DNA of 64,000 nucleotides from Elymus sibiricus (GCA_039707655.1 CM077672.1:194102037-194166036); one strand, 5' to 3'; shown: positions 45,633-56,034, counted from the first letter of the stretch. The notes: a model not told the origin generated them from the letters alone. Program-made: numbers and translations.

Positions 45633-46690
45633 GCGCTCGTATGGGTGGTCGTATGGTGTGGATTCCGAGGTGTCTCGTCCACCTGAACAACTTTTATAAA
45701 GGGGACCCCATCGAAATGTCAACAGAGGAGCGTCGAGCGAAGCCAAAACATAACCATCGGCATCCCCTTCACAAACCCTAGCTACTGCCATTTCCATCTC
45801 CATAGCCACCATCACCACCATAGTCCATCTCCCTCTAGTTCATACTTGTAATCGTGCATCGCACAAGGCATCCATTGTAAGACATATTTGCAATCAATCA
45901 ATCTTCAAGATGTTTTCTTCTTGCGACCTGATCTCCGTGTGTGAGTAGTTCGGTAAGGTATGGGTTGAGGCATAGGCCTTGCAACCCGCAGTATTTGTTG
46001 TAGGGATCAATGGAAGGGCTTTGAATTAACATCCCGTATGTGTGAAATAAAATTGTTCCGTAGATGTCTCTTGTCTTGTCCGTGATCTTCATCCCTGCAG
46101 GTACCCAGGATCATGGAGATCGAGCCACGGTGAGGCTAAGGGCAGGGAGGATGTGAAGTGTCATTCTGAACACCAGTGACAGAAAGGCTTAGTACGGTGA
46201 CACGGATCCAATCCTTGGGGATTCATGAGGTGTAGTCATTAAACGTCCAAAGGTCTTGTCTGATTATTTTAATCTTAATTATCGAGGCAACCCCGCGCGA
46301 CGGATAGGGCCTGTGGTAGGACAACTGATTCTTGATGCAAGACTCATGCCGGTCAAGATTTTATTTGAACACAACCCCCACTTCGGTTCGTAACTAGCAC
46401 ATCTCGATGGGTGACTTCTAGTGCACAAATTAAGATCATATCTGGTCCCAACACAAATACATGGTTCTGAGTATTAAGACCTTATACCCGTACCTCTTTT
46501 TATTATAGTGTTTGAATCATTGTTTGCTTGATTGATCCAGTTAAAAGCTGGAATTGATCCTTTAACCAAAGCTTGCTAGGGACCATCGCTTCAAGGGAAC
46601 CTTCCTCTCGTGGGTTCGATAACCCAGGGTCACCTCTAGGGAAATAGGTGCGGGATACTTTTATGTTCCTTTACCGGATCACTAAAAGGA
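45633..46690 (+). mobile_element. Probable 3' part of an LTR from another retrotransposon
   Basis: Starts abruptly where the Gypsy LTR ends. Contains TTTATAAAGGGG as TATA region, CCCTAGCTACTGCCATTTCC as leader, and later text of the type CATGAATCCC/CAGTGACAGAAAGG that resembles Triticeae LTR downstream regions, with a likely end near 46680. I could not find its partner or a clear primer site. Confidence 0.4.
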
Positions 46691-47415
46691 GGTATCAGTC
46701 TTACCAGCGGCCGTACCAAGCTCATATGTGTGTACTATTGACCTATCTTTTCTTCATGGCATGTGCTTCGTCCCTGTGGCTAATTATAGGTGTGCTGGGC
46801 CTTAGTGGTAGCGTTGCCTGTCGCTGGTACATCCCTGAAGATTTGCGCAATATAAATTCCTTTCGTAATAGGTATTCCGTCTTGTTTGTGTTTGCCCCTG
46901 TCTCATTTTCCCAAGTACACCTAGTTATTTACTTCCATTTCCGTTGTTCTGTAGCCTAGGCACAGAGTTTGTCCCTCCTGTTGCTTTTACTCCTGGAGAA
47001 AAGGGGAGTTCTTCCTCTCTTCGCGAGGAGCGAGTTGTAAAGACTGTTAAAGAAATGCTTGATCTTGGCCCTTTTGAGAATGAGGCACCCTTGCTGTGTT
47101 TTCTGGGTATAATGTCGCTTTCATTTTGTTCGCGGAGCACCTATTTTAATTATGTGTTCTACTTTTGATGCAACACAAGCAATTTATTTGCACTGTGATT
47201 GTTCGAAGCCTCGGTGCTGATCACCGTTGGTAGTTCCTTTCGTGGTGCTCGCTGTTGCAAAGGTGATGTTGTTCGTGCTGGTGAGTACCGATGCACGAAT
47301 GTCAGTTGTTTTTCTACAGATGTGAAGCCTGCATAAGTTTCCTGTCCTTCGTTCCCTTAGTTATATCCATTTATTTTTTGTCATGTGTTCAGTGACCTAT
47401 GATGGGCTTTCCTAG
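46691..47415 (+). other. Unassigned stretch with one coding-like piece
   Basis: A short open stretch at 46944-47168 reads EFVPPVAFTPGEKGSSSSLR and VVKTVKEMLDLGPFENEAPL. It looks coding in composition but I do not recognise it. It may be a leading exon of the decayed ORF that follows. Confidence 0.35.
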
Positions 47416-49049
47416 ATGTCGATGCCCACTACCTCGCCCCCCATAGCCATGGACGATAGTTTGGTAGACGCTATGGAAGTCCCAATTGTCATGATCAAAC
47501 CGCAGACCATCACTCGGAGGGAGTGAAGCGTCCACGAAGCTGTAAACAGGGAAGCTGTGGAAAAGAAGGTCGTGAAAAAGGAGGTTGTAGACATGGACTT
47601 GGGCGTTTTCGCACCTTCTGCCCTACCTGCACGATGTTCCGATCTCGCAATGGCCGGACATCCCGAATGCGTAGATGCAGGAAGAAGCAGACACCGCCAA
47701 CACGGCATACGACTCGCCTTAACTCAAATGATCTTGGACAACGCCAGGAAATGTCGGTCCCGAGCATGACCACATACTGTTCGATGAAATGGCTGACCAA
47801 GACACCCAGACATAGGTATTTTCTTGCCCCATATGCCACTGTATTGCTTGCTTTGTTTGTTGCACATATCATTGGATTGACTGCTTCATTTTCCTCATAT
47901 GCATTGATCGGAACATTTTTGGGATGGTTGTTTCATTGTGATGCATATTCCAGGACACATACATGATGAACATGTTAAATGAAGGTCAAGTGCCTATACA
48001 TTATTACTTGGCCGAATTCCCCTTTATTTCATGTTGGGGAAACATCGGGAACTAAAAAAGGAAGGCACCAAAGGTAAGAGGCCCGACATTCACAACCATG
48101 AACATGTGTTGTTGAAGTTTCGTTGGCCACAAGCATGGATCCTATTTGTGGAACCGAGCAAAAGGGCATCAAGTATTGGCAAAAAAATCCATAAACATTA
48201 CGAACACAAGAACTATGTGGAGCCAAACCCTATCGATACCACCCGCATTGAAGGCCCTCTCCAACATAGATGGCCGCCATCCAAGAGAGCGTCAAAGAGT
48301 TTTGCGGTTTCTATTCACAAGTGGTTGCTCGGAACCAAAGTGGCAGTGGATTCAAAGGTCATGTTGCTTCACATTGTCAAAAAAAAAAATTATTGCTAGC
48401 TTCATTTGTTGCATCGTCTTGAGTGATTCTTGTTCGACAAATGGAGTTGGCGGCCAGTTTGTACCATCAAACCGAGGGCAAGCCATTCACATTGTTTCAT
48501 TGCTATTTGAAGTGGAAACTCGTTGTTCAAGAGCTCAAAACCCCACCAAGAAGATGAAGAAAAATGATGGCTTAAGCTCCCAACAATCTATTTAATTGGA
48601 TGACGACAATGATCCAAGTGGAGGGGCGGATGGACAAGCGACCATGCCAAAGAGGAACTGAGAGGTAATGGGAAACAAGTGGGAGAAGGGGAGGGCCGCG
48701 TTTGATGGCATGACAAGCAAAATGTCCGCCACATGGATGGATATTTTTTTTACACCAAGGAGATGTACAAGCTCGTTTTGGATGTGAAAGGGAGAGAATG
48801 TTGTTAGAATGGGAGAGGGTGTGAGAGAGGTTGAACATTAAGAGGGGGAAGATAGACATGGAGAAGCAAGAGAAATGGAAAAAATGGGAGCTCGAAAAGG
48901 CCAAGACATTGAAATCAATTGAGCTCCAGAAAGAGAAGTTGAGGCTTCCAAGGGACACAGAGGAGTTGTGAATCAGGTTGTAGGACATTAGCCTGTTGGA
49001 TGAGGAAAGCAAGAAGTGGTTCGACAACAAGAAGGAGGTCGACGAGTGA
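47416..49049 (+). pseudogene. Decayed Harbinger-like accessory ORF (NAM-associated type)
   Basis: The middle at about 48170-48380 reads, across frames, KYWQKIHKHYEHKNY-like text, then HRWxxIQESVKEFCGFYSQV and ARNQSGSGFKGHV. This is the signature of the DNA-binding accessory proteins of plant PIF/Harbinger transposons, often labelled no-apical-meristem-associated. A Lys- and Glu-rich helical tail (48840-49049, ESKKWFDNKKEVDE then stop) is also typical. An intron-like gap lies at about 47815-47954. Many stops and frame changes show it is old. The 5' limit is uncertain. Confidence 0.55.
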
Positions 49050-49334
49050 AACAAGAGATGTGATTGATTCATTCGTCTATCGACTATATATGAATATTTG
49101 AATTTCATTTTGGCATGTGTTGAATTGTTGAACTGTGTTTTATTTTGGTTGTGTTGAATTATTGAATTAGTGATTTGGTTGGGTGTGCAATATGATCCGC
49201 GTGCATGAGTTTGCATGAAAAAGAGGATCTGAACATGATGGATGTAGTTGTACGGACTGACTAATGAGGGGTGAGCCGACGTTATTCACGGACGCGTCCG
49301 CGAACATTTATGGGTTCATATTTGCCCAGTCTGA

Positions 49335-50067
49335 ATGTAGCTGCTCCTTTTTTTCATGGGAAAACTCCTAATCTATTCATCATCAATCATCAATCATGGC
49401 AGTACAACAAACACTTGAAATAATAAAAATTACATCCAGATCCGTAAATCATCTAGCGACGACTACAAGCACTGAAGCGAGCCGAAGGCGCGCCGCCGTC
49501 ATCACCCCTCCCTTGCTGGAGCCGGGCAAAACTTGTTGTAGTAGACGGTCGGGAAGTCGTCGTGCTAAGGCCCCATAGGACCAGAGCACCAGAACAGCAA
49601 CCGCCGCCGATGAAGATAAGCGTAAATCGAAATGATCCAACCTGAAGACACACGAATATAGACGAACGAAAATGGGATCCGAGCGGATCCACCAAAGACA
49701 ACCACGGACCGAATCCCGTGAGATCTGCCGGAAACACACCTCCACACGCCCTCCGACGATGCTAGTCACACCGCCGGGACGGGGGCTAGGCGGGGAGAAC
49801 TTTGTTCCATCTTTAGAGAGCCGTCGCCGCCTCGTCTTCCTGAGCAGGACACAAGACCTAAACGGACAAAAAAGACATCTAAAAACGGAGAAGAAGCCCT
49901 CCCGCCGGCAAGGACCGAGATCCACCATGCCTCTATGGCCTAAGGCCATAGGGCACAAGGTAGACCTGCGGCGGCGCCCGCAGGAGGCAAGAAACCCTAG
50001 TCTCCCTTGGCCTCACGAGAGACACATGCACCTAACCACGTAAGTTGTATGGATGTAGCTGCTCCTT
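49335..50067 (-). mobile_element. Non-LTR retroposon with 15-bp target duplication
   Basis: ATGTAGCTGCTCCTT occurs at 49335-49349 and again at 50053-50067. Between them lie 703 bp with a T-run (that is, a 3' A-tail on the minus strand) at the left end only. This is what target-primed insertion of a LINE or SINE leaves. The minus-strand body resembles a processed transcript: GC-rich first half, then a 3' part with TGTAATTTTTATTATTTCAA before the tail. The 169-residue minus-strand ORF inside (49449-49958) has no domain I know. Confidence 0.7.
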
Positions 50068-50135
50068 GGGACCTCCTACCGTTTAAGACTCGTCTATGGA
50101 CATTTAGGGGGACATATTTGACTAGTTCAGTTGTA

Positions 50136-50384
50136 CTCCCTTCGTTTCTTTTTAGTTTGCATATAAGTTTTGTCTGAAGTCAAAGTATCTTTAATTTGAC
50201 CAAACTTATATGAAAAAGTGTCAACAATCACAGTACCAAATCAATATCATTAGATTCACTATGGAATCATATTATATATATTTGGTATTGTAAATGTTGA
50301 TACTTATTACTATAAATTTGGTCAAACTTTACAAATTTTGACTTGACACAAATTTATACGCGGTGTAAAAATGAACGGAGGGAG
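50136..50384. mobile_element. Stowaway MITE (Tc1/Mariner type)
   Basis: 249 bp between TA dinucleotides (50134-50135 and 50385-50386). Ends CTCCCTTCGTTTC and, inverted, CTCCCTCCGTTCA. The AT-rich interior includes TTTGACCAAACTTATA and its inverted partner TAAATTTGGTCAAACTTT. Non-coding. Confidence 0.88.
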
Positions 50385-50511
50385 TAGATGCTCTCGAGGA
50401 TCTTCTACTGTTCGAGATAAGGGGGGTGTGGGTGGTTTTTTTTTGAACCATAACAAAAACATCAATCGACAGTATACACAATGAACAATGTATTCTCTCT
50501 AGGGTTATTTA

Positions 50512-50730
50512 CTCCGCGTATTAGATTTTTCTAAAATCAAACTCTACAAAGTTTGATCAAGTTTATATAGTAGTACAAAACTTGATAGACATTCACAATA
50601 CAACATCAGCATCATTAGATCCATCATGAAATATATTTTTACATTATTTTATAAGATAAACTTGGTTAAACTTTACAAATTTTGTATTCAGATAAATCTA
50701 CTATGAGAAGTAAAAAAGAAATCGAGTGAG
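50512..50730. mobile_element. Degenerate Stowaway-like MITE
   Basis: Interior matches the common wheat Stowaway text (TTTGATCAAGTTTATATA, ATCATTAGATCCATCATG, TTGGTTAAACTTTACAAA) but the ends (ACTCCGCG, and ATCGAGTGAG on the right) are decayed. Confidence 0.6.
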
Positions 50731-50995
50731 CACATTCCAACTTAAGCAATGAGGTCAGCAGGGTCGTCCGCACAGTTCAATAAATGTGGTACTCGCACTA
50801 GCTAGCTTTTTGCATATAGGAGCATGTATAGGTGGTACGATGAGCTTGGCCTCGCGCGGTCGAGCACTAAATATCCGTACAGAACGAGGTCAGTTCCGGT
50901 TGAGGCGCATCGGAATGCTGGCTTTTCCAGGACAAGCACGCCTGCTCCCAACGCAGGGTGGTTTTATTCATATCTGCGTGGACAGCGGCATCAAT
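50731..50995. other. Possible low-copy DNA left of MULE-2
   Basis: No repeat or gene recognised. With 56035-56341 it would form the empty site into which MULE-2 inserted. Confidence 0.35.
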
Positions 50996-51004
50996 TAGTC
51001 CAAC

Positions 51005-51230
51005 GTGAAAAACGACAAAATTGGCCCTTTGGGCAAAGTTCAACACGAAATGAACCCCTTTTCAAAAAAATTCACAAAATGGCCCCTTTTGCATGACGCC
51101 CGCACCCGGGGCGCCATGCTAGATTGCATAACGCCCTGGTCAAGGGCGCCATGCTTGTCAACGACCACTTGCCACGTTGGCAAGGGCTGGGTGCATGGCG
51201 CCCCAGCCCAGGGCGCCATGCCCCTGGAAT
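51005..51230 (+). repeat. MULE-2 left terminal inverted repeat with palindromes
   Basis: Pairs with 55760-56025. It contains 29-bp palindromes at 51091-51119, 51126-51154 and 51193-51221, each of the form GCATnnCGCCC, a 7-9 base centre, GGGCGCCATGC. Confidence 0.9.
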
Positions 51231-51396
51231 TAACAAAACGGTCAGCCTCCTCTGTTTCCTCTGTTTCCCTCCAAACACAATCTTTTCCCCTTTCTCCCCA
51301 CCCGCCCGCCCCAATCATGCCCCTCCCTAATGCCCACTAAATTTCGCGGATCGGAGCTCCAAATCGGTGATTTATCCTCCCCTTCGACCCCTCAAG

Positions 51397-51519
51397 GTAT
51401 TCTCCCTCACTCCTCCTCTTTTTGTTGGTTGAAATGTTCGCATTGTGGCGATTTGGGGAAACCCTAGGTCATCCAATTTTGTAATTTTCATTGATGCATT
51501 TTGGTGTTTATGATTGTAG
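51397..51519 (+). other. Probable 5' UTR intron of the MULE-2 transposase
   Basis: Donor CTCAAG|GTATTC and acceptor GATTGTAG sit directly before the ATG at 51520. The exon before it begins near the promoter region in the terminal repeat. Inferred from splice consensus only. Confidence 0.45.
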
Positions 51520-53883
51520 ATGGCGAGGATCGTGAATGTGCATCATGTGGACTTTGTCTCCTTTGAGAAGGGAGACGCGGAGTATGGTGACCCGAAGAAG
51601 AGGCCGGTAGTGATGGTGTTTCCCACAAGTCCTAGCCTTCAGGAGGTTGTGGTTGAGCTTCGAAGAAGATTGAATTGGATGGAAGAAAGCGATGGAGTAG
51701 ACTTTGTCGGAAGGGATAATGTTGGATATGGACAACATATTCGTTGGAAGATAATGCCTCTTGACTCCGAGTTTCATTGGGAAGCATATAAGGAGAGTGT
51801 GTTGGCCTCACAAGATAAATCATTTGAGTTATTTGCCACAAAGGTTGTTCATGCTCGGTTGCACATTGATTTGAATCGGTGTGCATCTTCATGTGATGTT
51901 AGAAGCCCGGTTCGAGATTCAACACATGTCAATCCGGATGTGCATGACACAACAATGAGCCAACCTCCAATGACCCAACCTTTGAGCCCCGTCGGGAATG
52001 ACCAACTTGATAATCAAGACTTGCACATGGATGGTGGTGAGTTTGAGGGTGATGAATCGGAGGCTTATCTTCGTGACCATTATGTTGGCGATGTGGAGGC
52101 AAATTGCATGGAAGAGGACATGGACCATGACATTCCATACAATAGGTCCTATGCGGGGGACTCGGAGGACGAAGGCCCGGATGAAGAAATAGATGAGGAT
52201 GGTTTGACAGCTATAGAAGCCAATGCTTTCAAGAAGGTAATAGGCCGGGATCACAAGACATCATTGTTCCGTGATCTAAGCCTAGCCGATAAGGCGATTG
52301 TTGATGGTGGCACAAGTAAAATTCTTGCACCAAGGTTAACTTCAAAGCGAGATACCGGGGCAAGTGTGTATGGTGTTAGTGAAGGAACAATCTTTGAAAG
52401 CTTGGTAGAACTTCAAATATGGGTCAAGGACTACGCGGTTAAGTTTCATCGACCATTCTTTGTGGACAAGTCAAACTCCAAATTGCGTTATGTGGTCAAA
52501 TGTGAGGAACACAAGAATCATTGCCCTTGGGTTATCCGTGCAAGACGTGTCAAAGGCGGGCCGCAATGGAAGATTACAAGTTCCGAGTTTCGCCGCCGAT
52601 GTAGTGGCAAGGATATTGATGATGCTAATGTAAAGGATGATCACCGTCAATTGACCTCCAAATTCATTGCATATCGATTTTCACCCTCCATAAAGATACT
52701 CCCGACATATCCCATTAGGGCGTTGATGGAGATGGTGACGGAGGTCTTTGGGTACACGGTGATGTACGGGAAGGCATGGAAGGCCAAGCAAGCCGCCTTT
52801 GAGATATTGTATGGTGGTTGGGAAGAATCATACAACCGCCTCGCAATGGTGTTGAAAGCAATGGCGGCAGAAAATCCGGGCATGTACTATGTGGTGGAGC
52901 CAGATGGCGTGAGAACAAGGATATACAATGATGCAACCGTTCGAATATTTGGACGTGCATTCTGGACTTTTGAGCCATGCATTAGGGCCTTCAAGCATTG
53001 TAGGCCGGTTATGTCCGTGGATGGCATATTTCTGACCGGGCAGTTCAAGGGCACATTGTTGATCGCCGTTGCTAATGATGGTGGTGACAAATTGGTTCCA
53101 TTGGCTTTCGCTTTGGTGTCGGCGGAGAACAATGACAACTGGGAGTGGTTTCTTAGTTTAGTGAGGACCAAGGTAATTGGACCTCAAAGAGAGGTTTGCA
53201 TCATCCCGGACCGCCATCAAGGGATACTCAATGCAGTGGAGATTGACATTCCAGGACATCCTCGTGTGCACCATAGGTGGTGCATGAGGCATTTCGTGTC
53301 TAACTTTTACCGGGCATGTGGAGACAAAGAGTTGGCTGACCTTCTCCATGATTGTTGTCTCGCATTCACCACTAGACATTTCGAGAAATTGTGGGACAAA
53401 GTGTATGCCAAAGCAAACAATGGTGGCAAAGATTTCCTAAATAGGAACCTTGCCGATAAAGGAAAGTGGGCACGGGCTTTCGACAACGACGGAGTGAGGT
53501 ATGGTGACATGACAAACAACATGGCTGAATGTTTCAACATGGTGCTAAAGGGTATCCGTGCATTGCCGGTGACAGCAATAGTAGAGTACACATTCCAGAA
53601 GTTGAATATCTATTTTCAGAAATATAGTGAGGAAACGGCCAAGTTGATATCCGGGAAAAACAAGCCGAAAAAGATGTACAAGTATCCACCAAAGGTCGAC
53701 GATTGGATGGAATACCAAGAAAGGAAGGCGGATTCACACAAAATCCAGTCCTTTGATAACATAGAAATGATTTACCAAGTTGATGAGCACGTTGGAATGT
53801 CGCGTGACGGTGTGCCATATGGAGGTGGCTCTTTCAAGGTTTATCTTAAGAAGGGTGTCCTTGTACTTTGCGGGGTCTCCTGA
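51520..53883 (+). CDS. MULE-2 transposase (MURA-like), 787 residues, uninterrupted
   Basis: Mutator transposases bind the terminal repeats and catalyse excision and insertion in the nucleus. The ATG at 51520 follows a splice-acceptor-like TTGTAG and is the first in frame. Order: N-terminal module (residues 1-125, VNVHHVDFVSFEKGDAEYGD onward); acidic linker (about 150-240); MuDR-type domain (about 285-355, LQIWVKDYAVKFHRPFFVDK); DDE catalytic core with Asp 501 (MSVDGIFLTGQFKG) and Asp 564 (IIPDRHQGILNAVE), then HHRWCMRHFVSNF and TNNMAECFN. I do not assign the third acidic residue. The C-terminus ends in GGGSFKVYLKKGVLVLCGVS, exactly where related proteins enter the SWIM zinc finger, so that finger is missing. 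It overlaps the convergent PMD gene by 43 bases. Confidence 0.9.
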   Translation: MARIVNVHHVDFVSFEKGDAEYGDPKKRPVVMVFPTSPSLQEVVVELRRRLNWMEESDGVDFVGRDNVGYGQHIRWKIMPLDSEFHWEAYKESVLASQDKSFELFATKVVHARLHIDLNRCASSCDVRSPVRDSTHVNPDVHDTTMSQPPMTQPLSPVGNDQLDNQDLHMDGGEFEGDESEAYLRDHYVGDVEANCMEEDMDHDIPYNRSYAGDSEDEGPDEEIDEDGLTAIEANAFKKVIGRDHKTSLFRDLSLADKAIVDGGTSKILAPRLTSKRDTGASVYGVSEGTIFESLVELQIWVKDYAVKFHRPFFVDKSNSKLRYVVKCEEHKNHCPWVIRARRVKGGPQWKITSSEFRRRCSGKDIDDANVKDDHRQLTSKFIAYRFSPSIKILPTYPIRALMEMVTEVFGYTVMYGKAWKAKQAAFEILYGGWEESYNRLAMVLKAMAAENPGMYYVVEPDGVRTRIYNDATVRIFGRAFWTFEPCIRAFKHCRPVMSVDGIFLTGQFKGTLLIAVANDGGDKLVPLAFALVSAENNDNWEWFLSLVRTKVIGPQREVCIIPDRHQGILNAVEIDIPGHPRVHHRWCMRHFVSNFYRACGDKELADLLHDCCLAFTTRHFEKLWDKVYAKANNGGKDFLNRNLADKGKWARAFDNDGVRYGDMTNNMAECFNMVLKGIRALPVTAIVEYTFQKLNIYFQKYSEETAKLISGKNKPKKMYKYPPKVDDWMEYQERKADSHKIQSFDNIEMIYQVDEHVGMSRDGVPYGGGSFKVYLKKGVLVLCGVS

Positions 53884-55155
53884 TATAAGCCAAACTGTGT
53901 CATAACCCGTTGTGGCTGATGAAACTCGACAGCATAGTAACAAATCAATGGGCAACGCATCCGCCATAGGTGTGCTTCTTCTACACACTTTCGGTTCAAT
54001 CTAAAAGTGAGACTTCTACCAATATTGCCCGCCGTTCCATATGGCTCCCATGTCACCTATAGCGTGAAATAATAAAATAAATGCTTAGTATGATTTTTGG
54101 AAAACCGAATGGGCAATGAAGTCAACAAACTAACCTGCTCCAGGGTCATGATGTCGAGCTCGTTGCAATAGTGCAAATACATGATCTTTGAATTGCCAAC
54201 AAAACCTTCAACCTTGTCCCACTTATACGCCCATGTAGGCATCCGGTCCGGGTCATTATGATCATCCCATGGCTCATAACCAACACCCACAGGCGTTGGC
54301 CGCCCAACTGGCAAGCGTTCCCAACTCCAAATCGACAAGAGAAGCATGGGACCACCGATATTTGCTTCCTTTGCCTTGGCAGTGTTCTTTGGATCCACGC
54401 CCCTACGGCAAGCCTCGTCCAACTACACACATACAGTAAATATGTCAATACAAACTAGATAACATATCTACATTGTGAAGATACTATGCAAAACTAGTTA
54501 CCTGCCGATACAAATAAGCTAGTGCCGCAGTACCCCAACTGAGTCCATGTTCCCACCCAGAAAACAGCTTTAACCACATAAAGGAAGCGTTCACGCCAGT
54601 GCCATCTGAGAAAAGAGTTCGACTGACTACATACCACAAGTATGCCCTGCGATACTGTTGCACCGTTTCATCATCAGCATCATCTGGGCACTCGCCAAAG
54701 TTCTGAGCAATCCAATGATAACTTGCACCGGCGGACTTCCCTTGCACCCCCGGATCCCTCCCGATAAGTCCCACCATAGTGTCACGCCATCCATCGGAAT
54801 CTGTGCTAAAACAAATAGGCTCTCCTTTGATAGGAAGTCCAGTGATCATGGTAACATCCTGCAAAGTCACCGTCATCTCACCAGCAAAGAAGTGGAAAGT
54901 ATGTGTCTCAGGACGCCATCGGTCAACAAGTGCCGTGATTGCACATGGGTTCATCTTCGGCATCGAACGAGACACGAGTGAGATAAATGGAAGAAGCCCA
55001 GTCTTCCGGATATACTCCGTGTATCGCTCATCATATCGCATCTTGTCATGAACCGCACCGGACCTCAAGTGAAGTTGATCAAAAACCCTTCTTTCATCTG
55101 TCATGTACCGTCCACGATGAAATAGATCGTACGATGGATGGAAAAGAGAAGCCAT
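53841..55155 (-). CDS. Plant mobile domain (PMD) protein carried by MULE-2
   Basis: Three exons: 55155-54502, 54422-54135 and 54056-53841, with introns of 79 and 78 bases. Splice sites are canonical (CAG|GTAACT, GTGTAG|TTGG; GAGCAG|GTTAG, CTATAG|GTGA). All join in phase 0 to give 385 residues. The start MASLFHPSYDLFHRGRYMTD is followed by HTFHFFAGEMTVTLQDVTMI and TGLPIKGEPI, the hallmark of the PMD found in MAIN/MAIL-type plant proteins; then SFMWLKLFSGWE, ALAYLYRQLDEACRRG, and in exon 3 the usual VTWEPYG and QRVMTQFGLYQETP. In host plants such proteins act in the nucleus in gene silencing and genome stability. Here the gene lies wholly inside a transposon, so it is transposon cargo. Whether it helps the MULE avoid silencing is conjecture. 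Confidence 0.88.
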
Positions 55156-55740
55156 CCTACAAAATTACAATGTATATTGTAAGCCTCCTTGTCATTTGTA
55201 AATATCATATCCGGAGTAGTGCAAAAACAAACATACATACATGTGCAAATATCCATATCCATACAACAAATGGATACATACAAGTGCAAATATGCATCTA
55301 ATCAAATCATCCATACAAGTGAACATGCACACACACATTTGCAAACAACCTTAGTATTCCCTATGTCAAATTTGCTACAAAGAATAACCCATACATAAAA
55401 ACTAAAAAAACCTACTATAAGTACCAAATCCTAATCATACCATACTAATCCCTACCCATACATTTCTAAGACAAGTGCAAATATCAACAATTTTTGAAAA
55501 AGGAGATGAACTAGGGTTTCTACACATGGGGTCAATGCGAAAAAATTAACCAATAAAAAGGGGAGAAAGTTGGGGGATTACCTTGAGGATTGGGAGGGGA
55601 AGAAGATCCACCACTTTTCCCCTTCGATCTGTCATTTTTCGCCACGGATTTGGAGGGGGGAGGGAGGGGCGACGGGCTGGGCGAACGGGAGAAAGAACAG
55701 AGAAAATCCTCTGCCTCGGGTCCGTAGCGATTCGCGTCAA
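55156..55740 (-). promoter_or_regulatory. Upstream region of the MULE-2 PMD gene
   Basis: Between the PMD start and the right terminal repeat. AT-rich at 55160-55560 with repeats of CATACAAGTG-like text, then GC-rich at 55600-55740. A probable 5' UTR intron border (GCCATCCTAC, that is minus strand GTAG|GATGGC) lies just before the ATG. No other gene seen. Confidence 0.4.
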
Positions 55741-55759
55741 CTGGGGCAGTTTCAATCGA

Positions 55760-56025
55760 AGGGGCATGGCGCCCCGGCCCAGGGCGTCATGGTAACCCAC
55801 ATGGCGCCCCGTCCCAGGGCATCATGATACCACAGATGGGCACCGGCATAGCCGACGTGGCAAGTCAGCGCCGTTGCATAGCGCCCTTGACCAGGGCGTT
55901 ATGCAATCTAGCATGGCGCCCCGGCTGCGGCCGTCATGAAAAAGGGGCCATTTTGTGATTTTTTTTGAAAAAGGGTTCATTTTGTGCTGAACTTTGCCCA
56001 AAGGGACAATTTTGTTGTTTTTCAC
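55760..56025 (-). repeat. MULE-2 right terminal inverted repeat with palindromes
   Basis: Inverted partner of 51005-51230. Palindromes lie at 55764-55792, 55799-55827, 55876-55904 and 55911-55939. Pairs are spaced 35 bases start to start. Confidence 0.9.
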
Positions 56026-56034
56026 TAGTCCAAC

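Larger units (their letters stand above)
50996..56034. mobile_element. MULE-2, Mutator-like element carrying a PMD gene
   Basis: The element spans 51005-56025 (5021 bp) between perfect copies of TAGTCCAAC (50996-51004 and 56026-56034). The terminal inverted repeats start GTGAAAAACGACAAAATT on the left and, inverted, GTGAAAAACAACAAAATT on the right; they are very similar for about 150 bp and related to about 230-280 bp. The arms hold seven 29-bp palindromes. Two genes face each other: a transposase (51520-53883, plus) and a PMD protein (53841-55155, minus). Both read without a stop once the PMD introns are removed, so the element may still be coding-competent. Confidence 0.95.

Noticed and set aside
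48572..49216. A 214-residue minus-strand ORF
   Set aside because: It is the shadow of the Lys/Glu-rich Harbinger accessory ORF on the other strand; its Ser/Leu/His-rich composition is the antisense of that.
49449..49958. A 169-residue minus-strand ORF inside the retroposon
   Set aside because: No recognisable domain, overlapping alternative frames, and the insert has the look of a non-coding SINE-like body.
51919..53818. Several minus-strand ORFs of 70-110 residues
   Set aside because: Shadows of the transposase ORF at 51520-53883.
53841..55155. The PMD gene as a normal host gene into which a MULE landed
   Set aside because: It lies between the two inverted ends and one 9-bp duplication, so it moves with the element.
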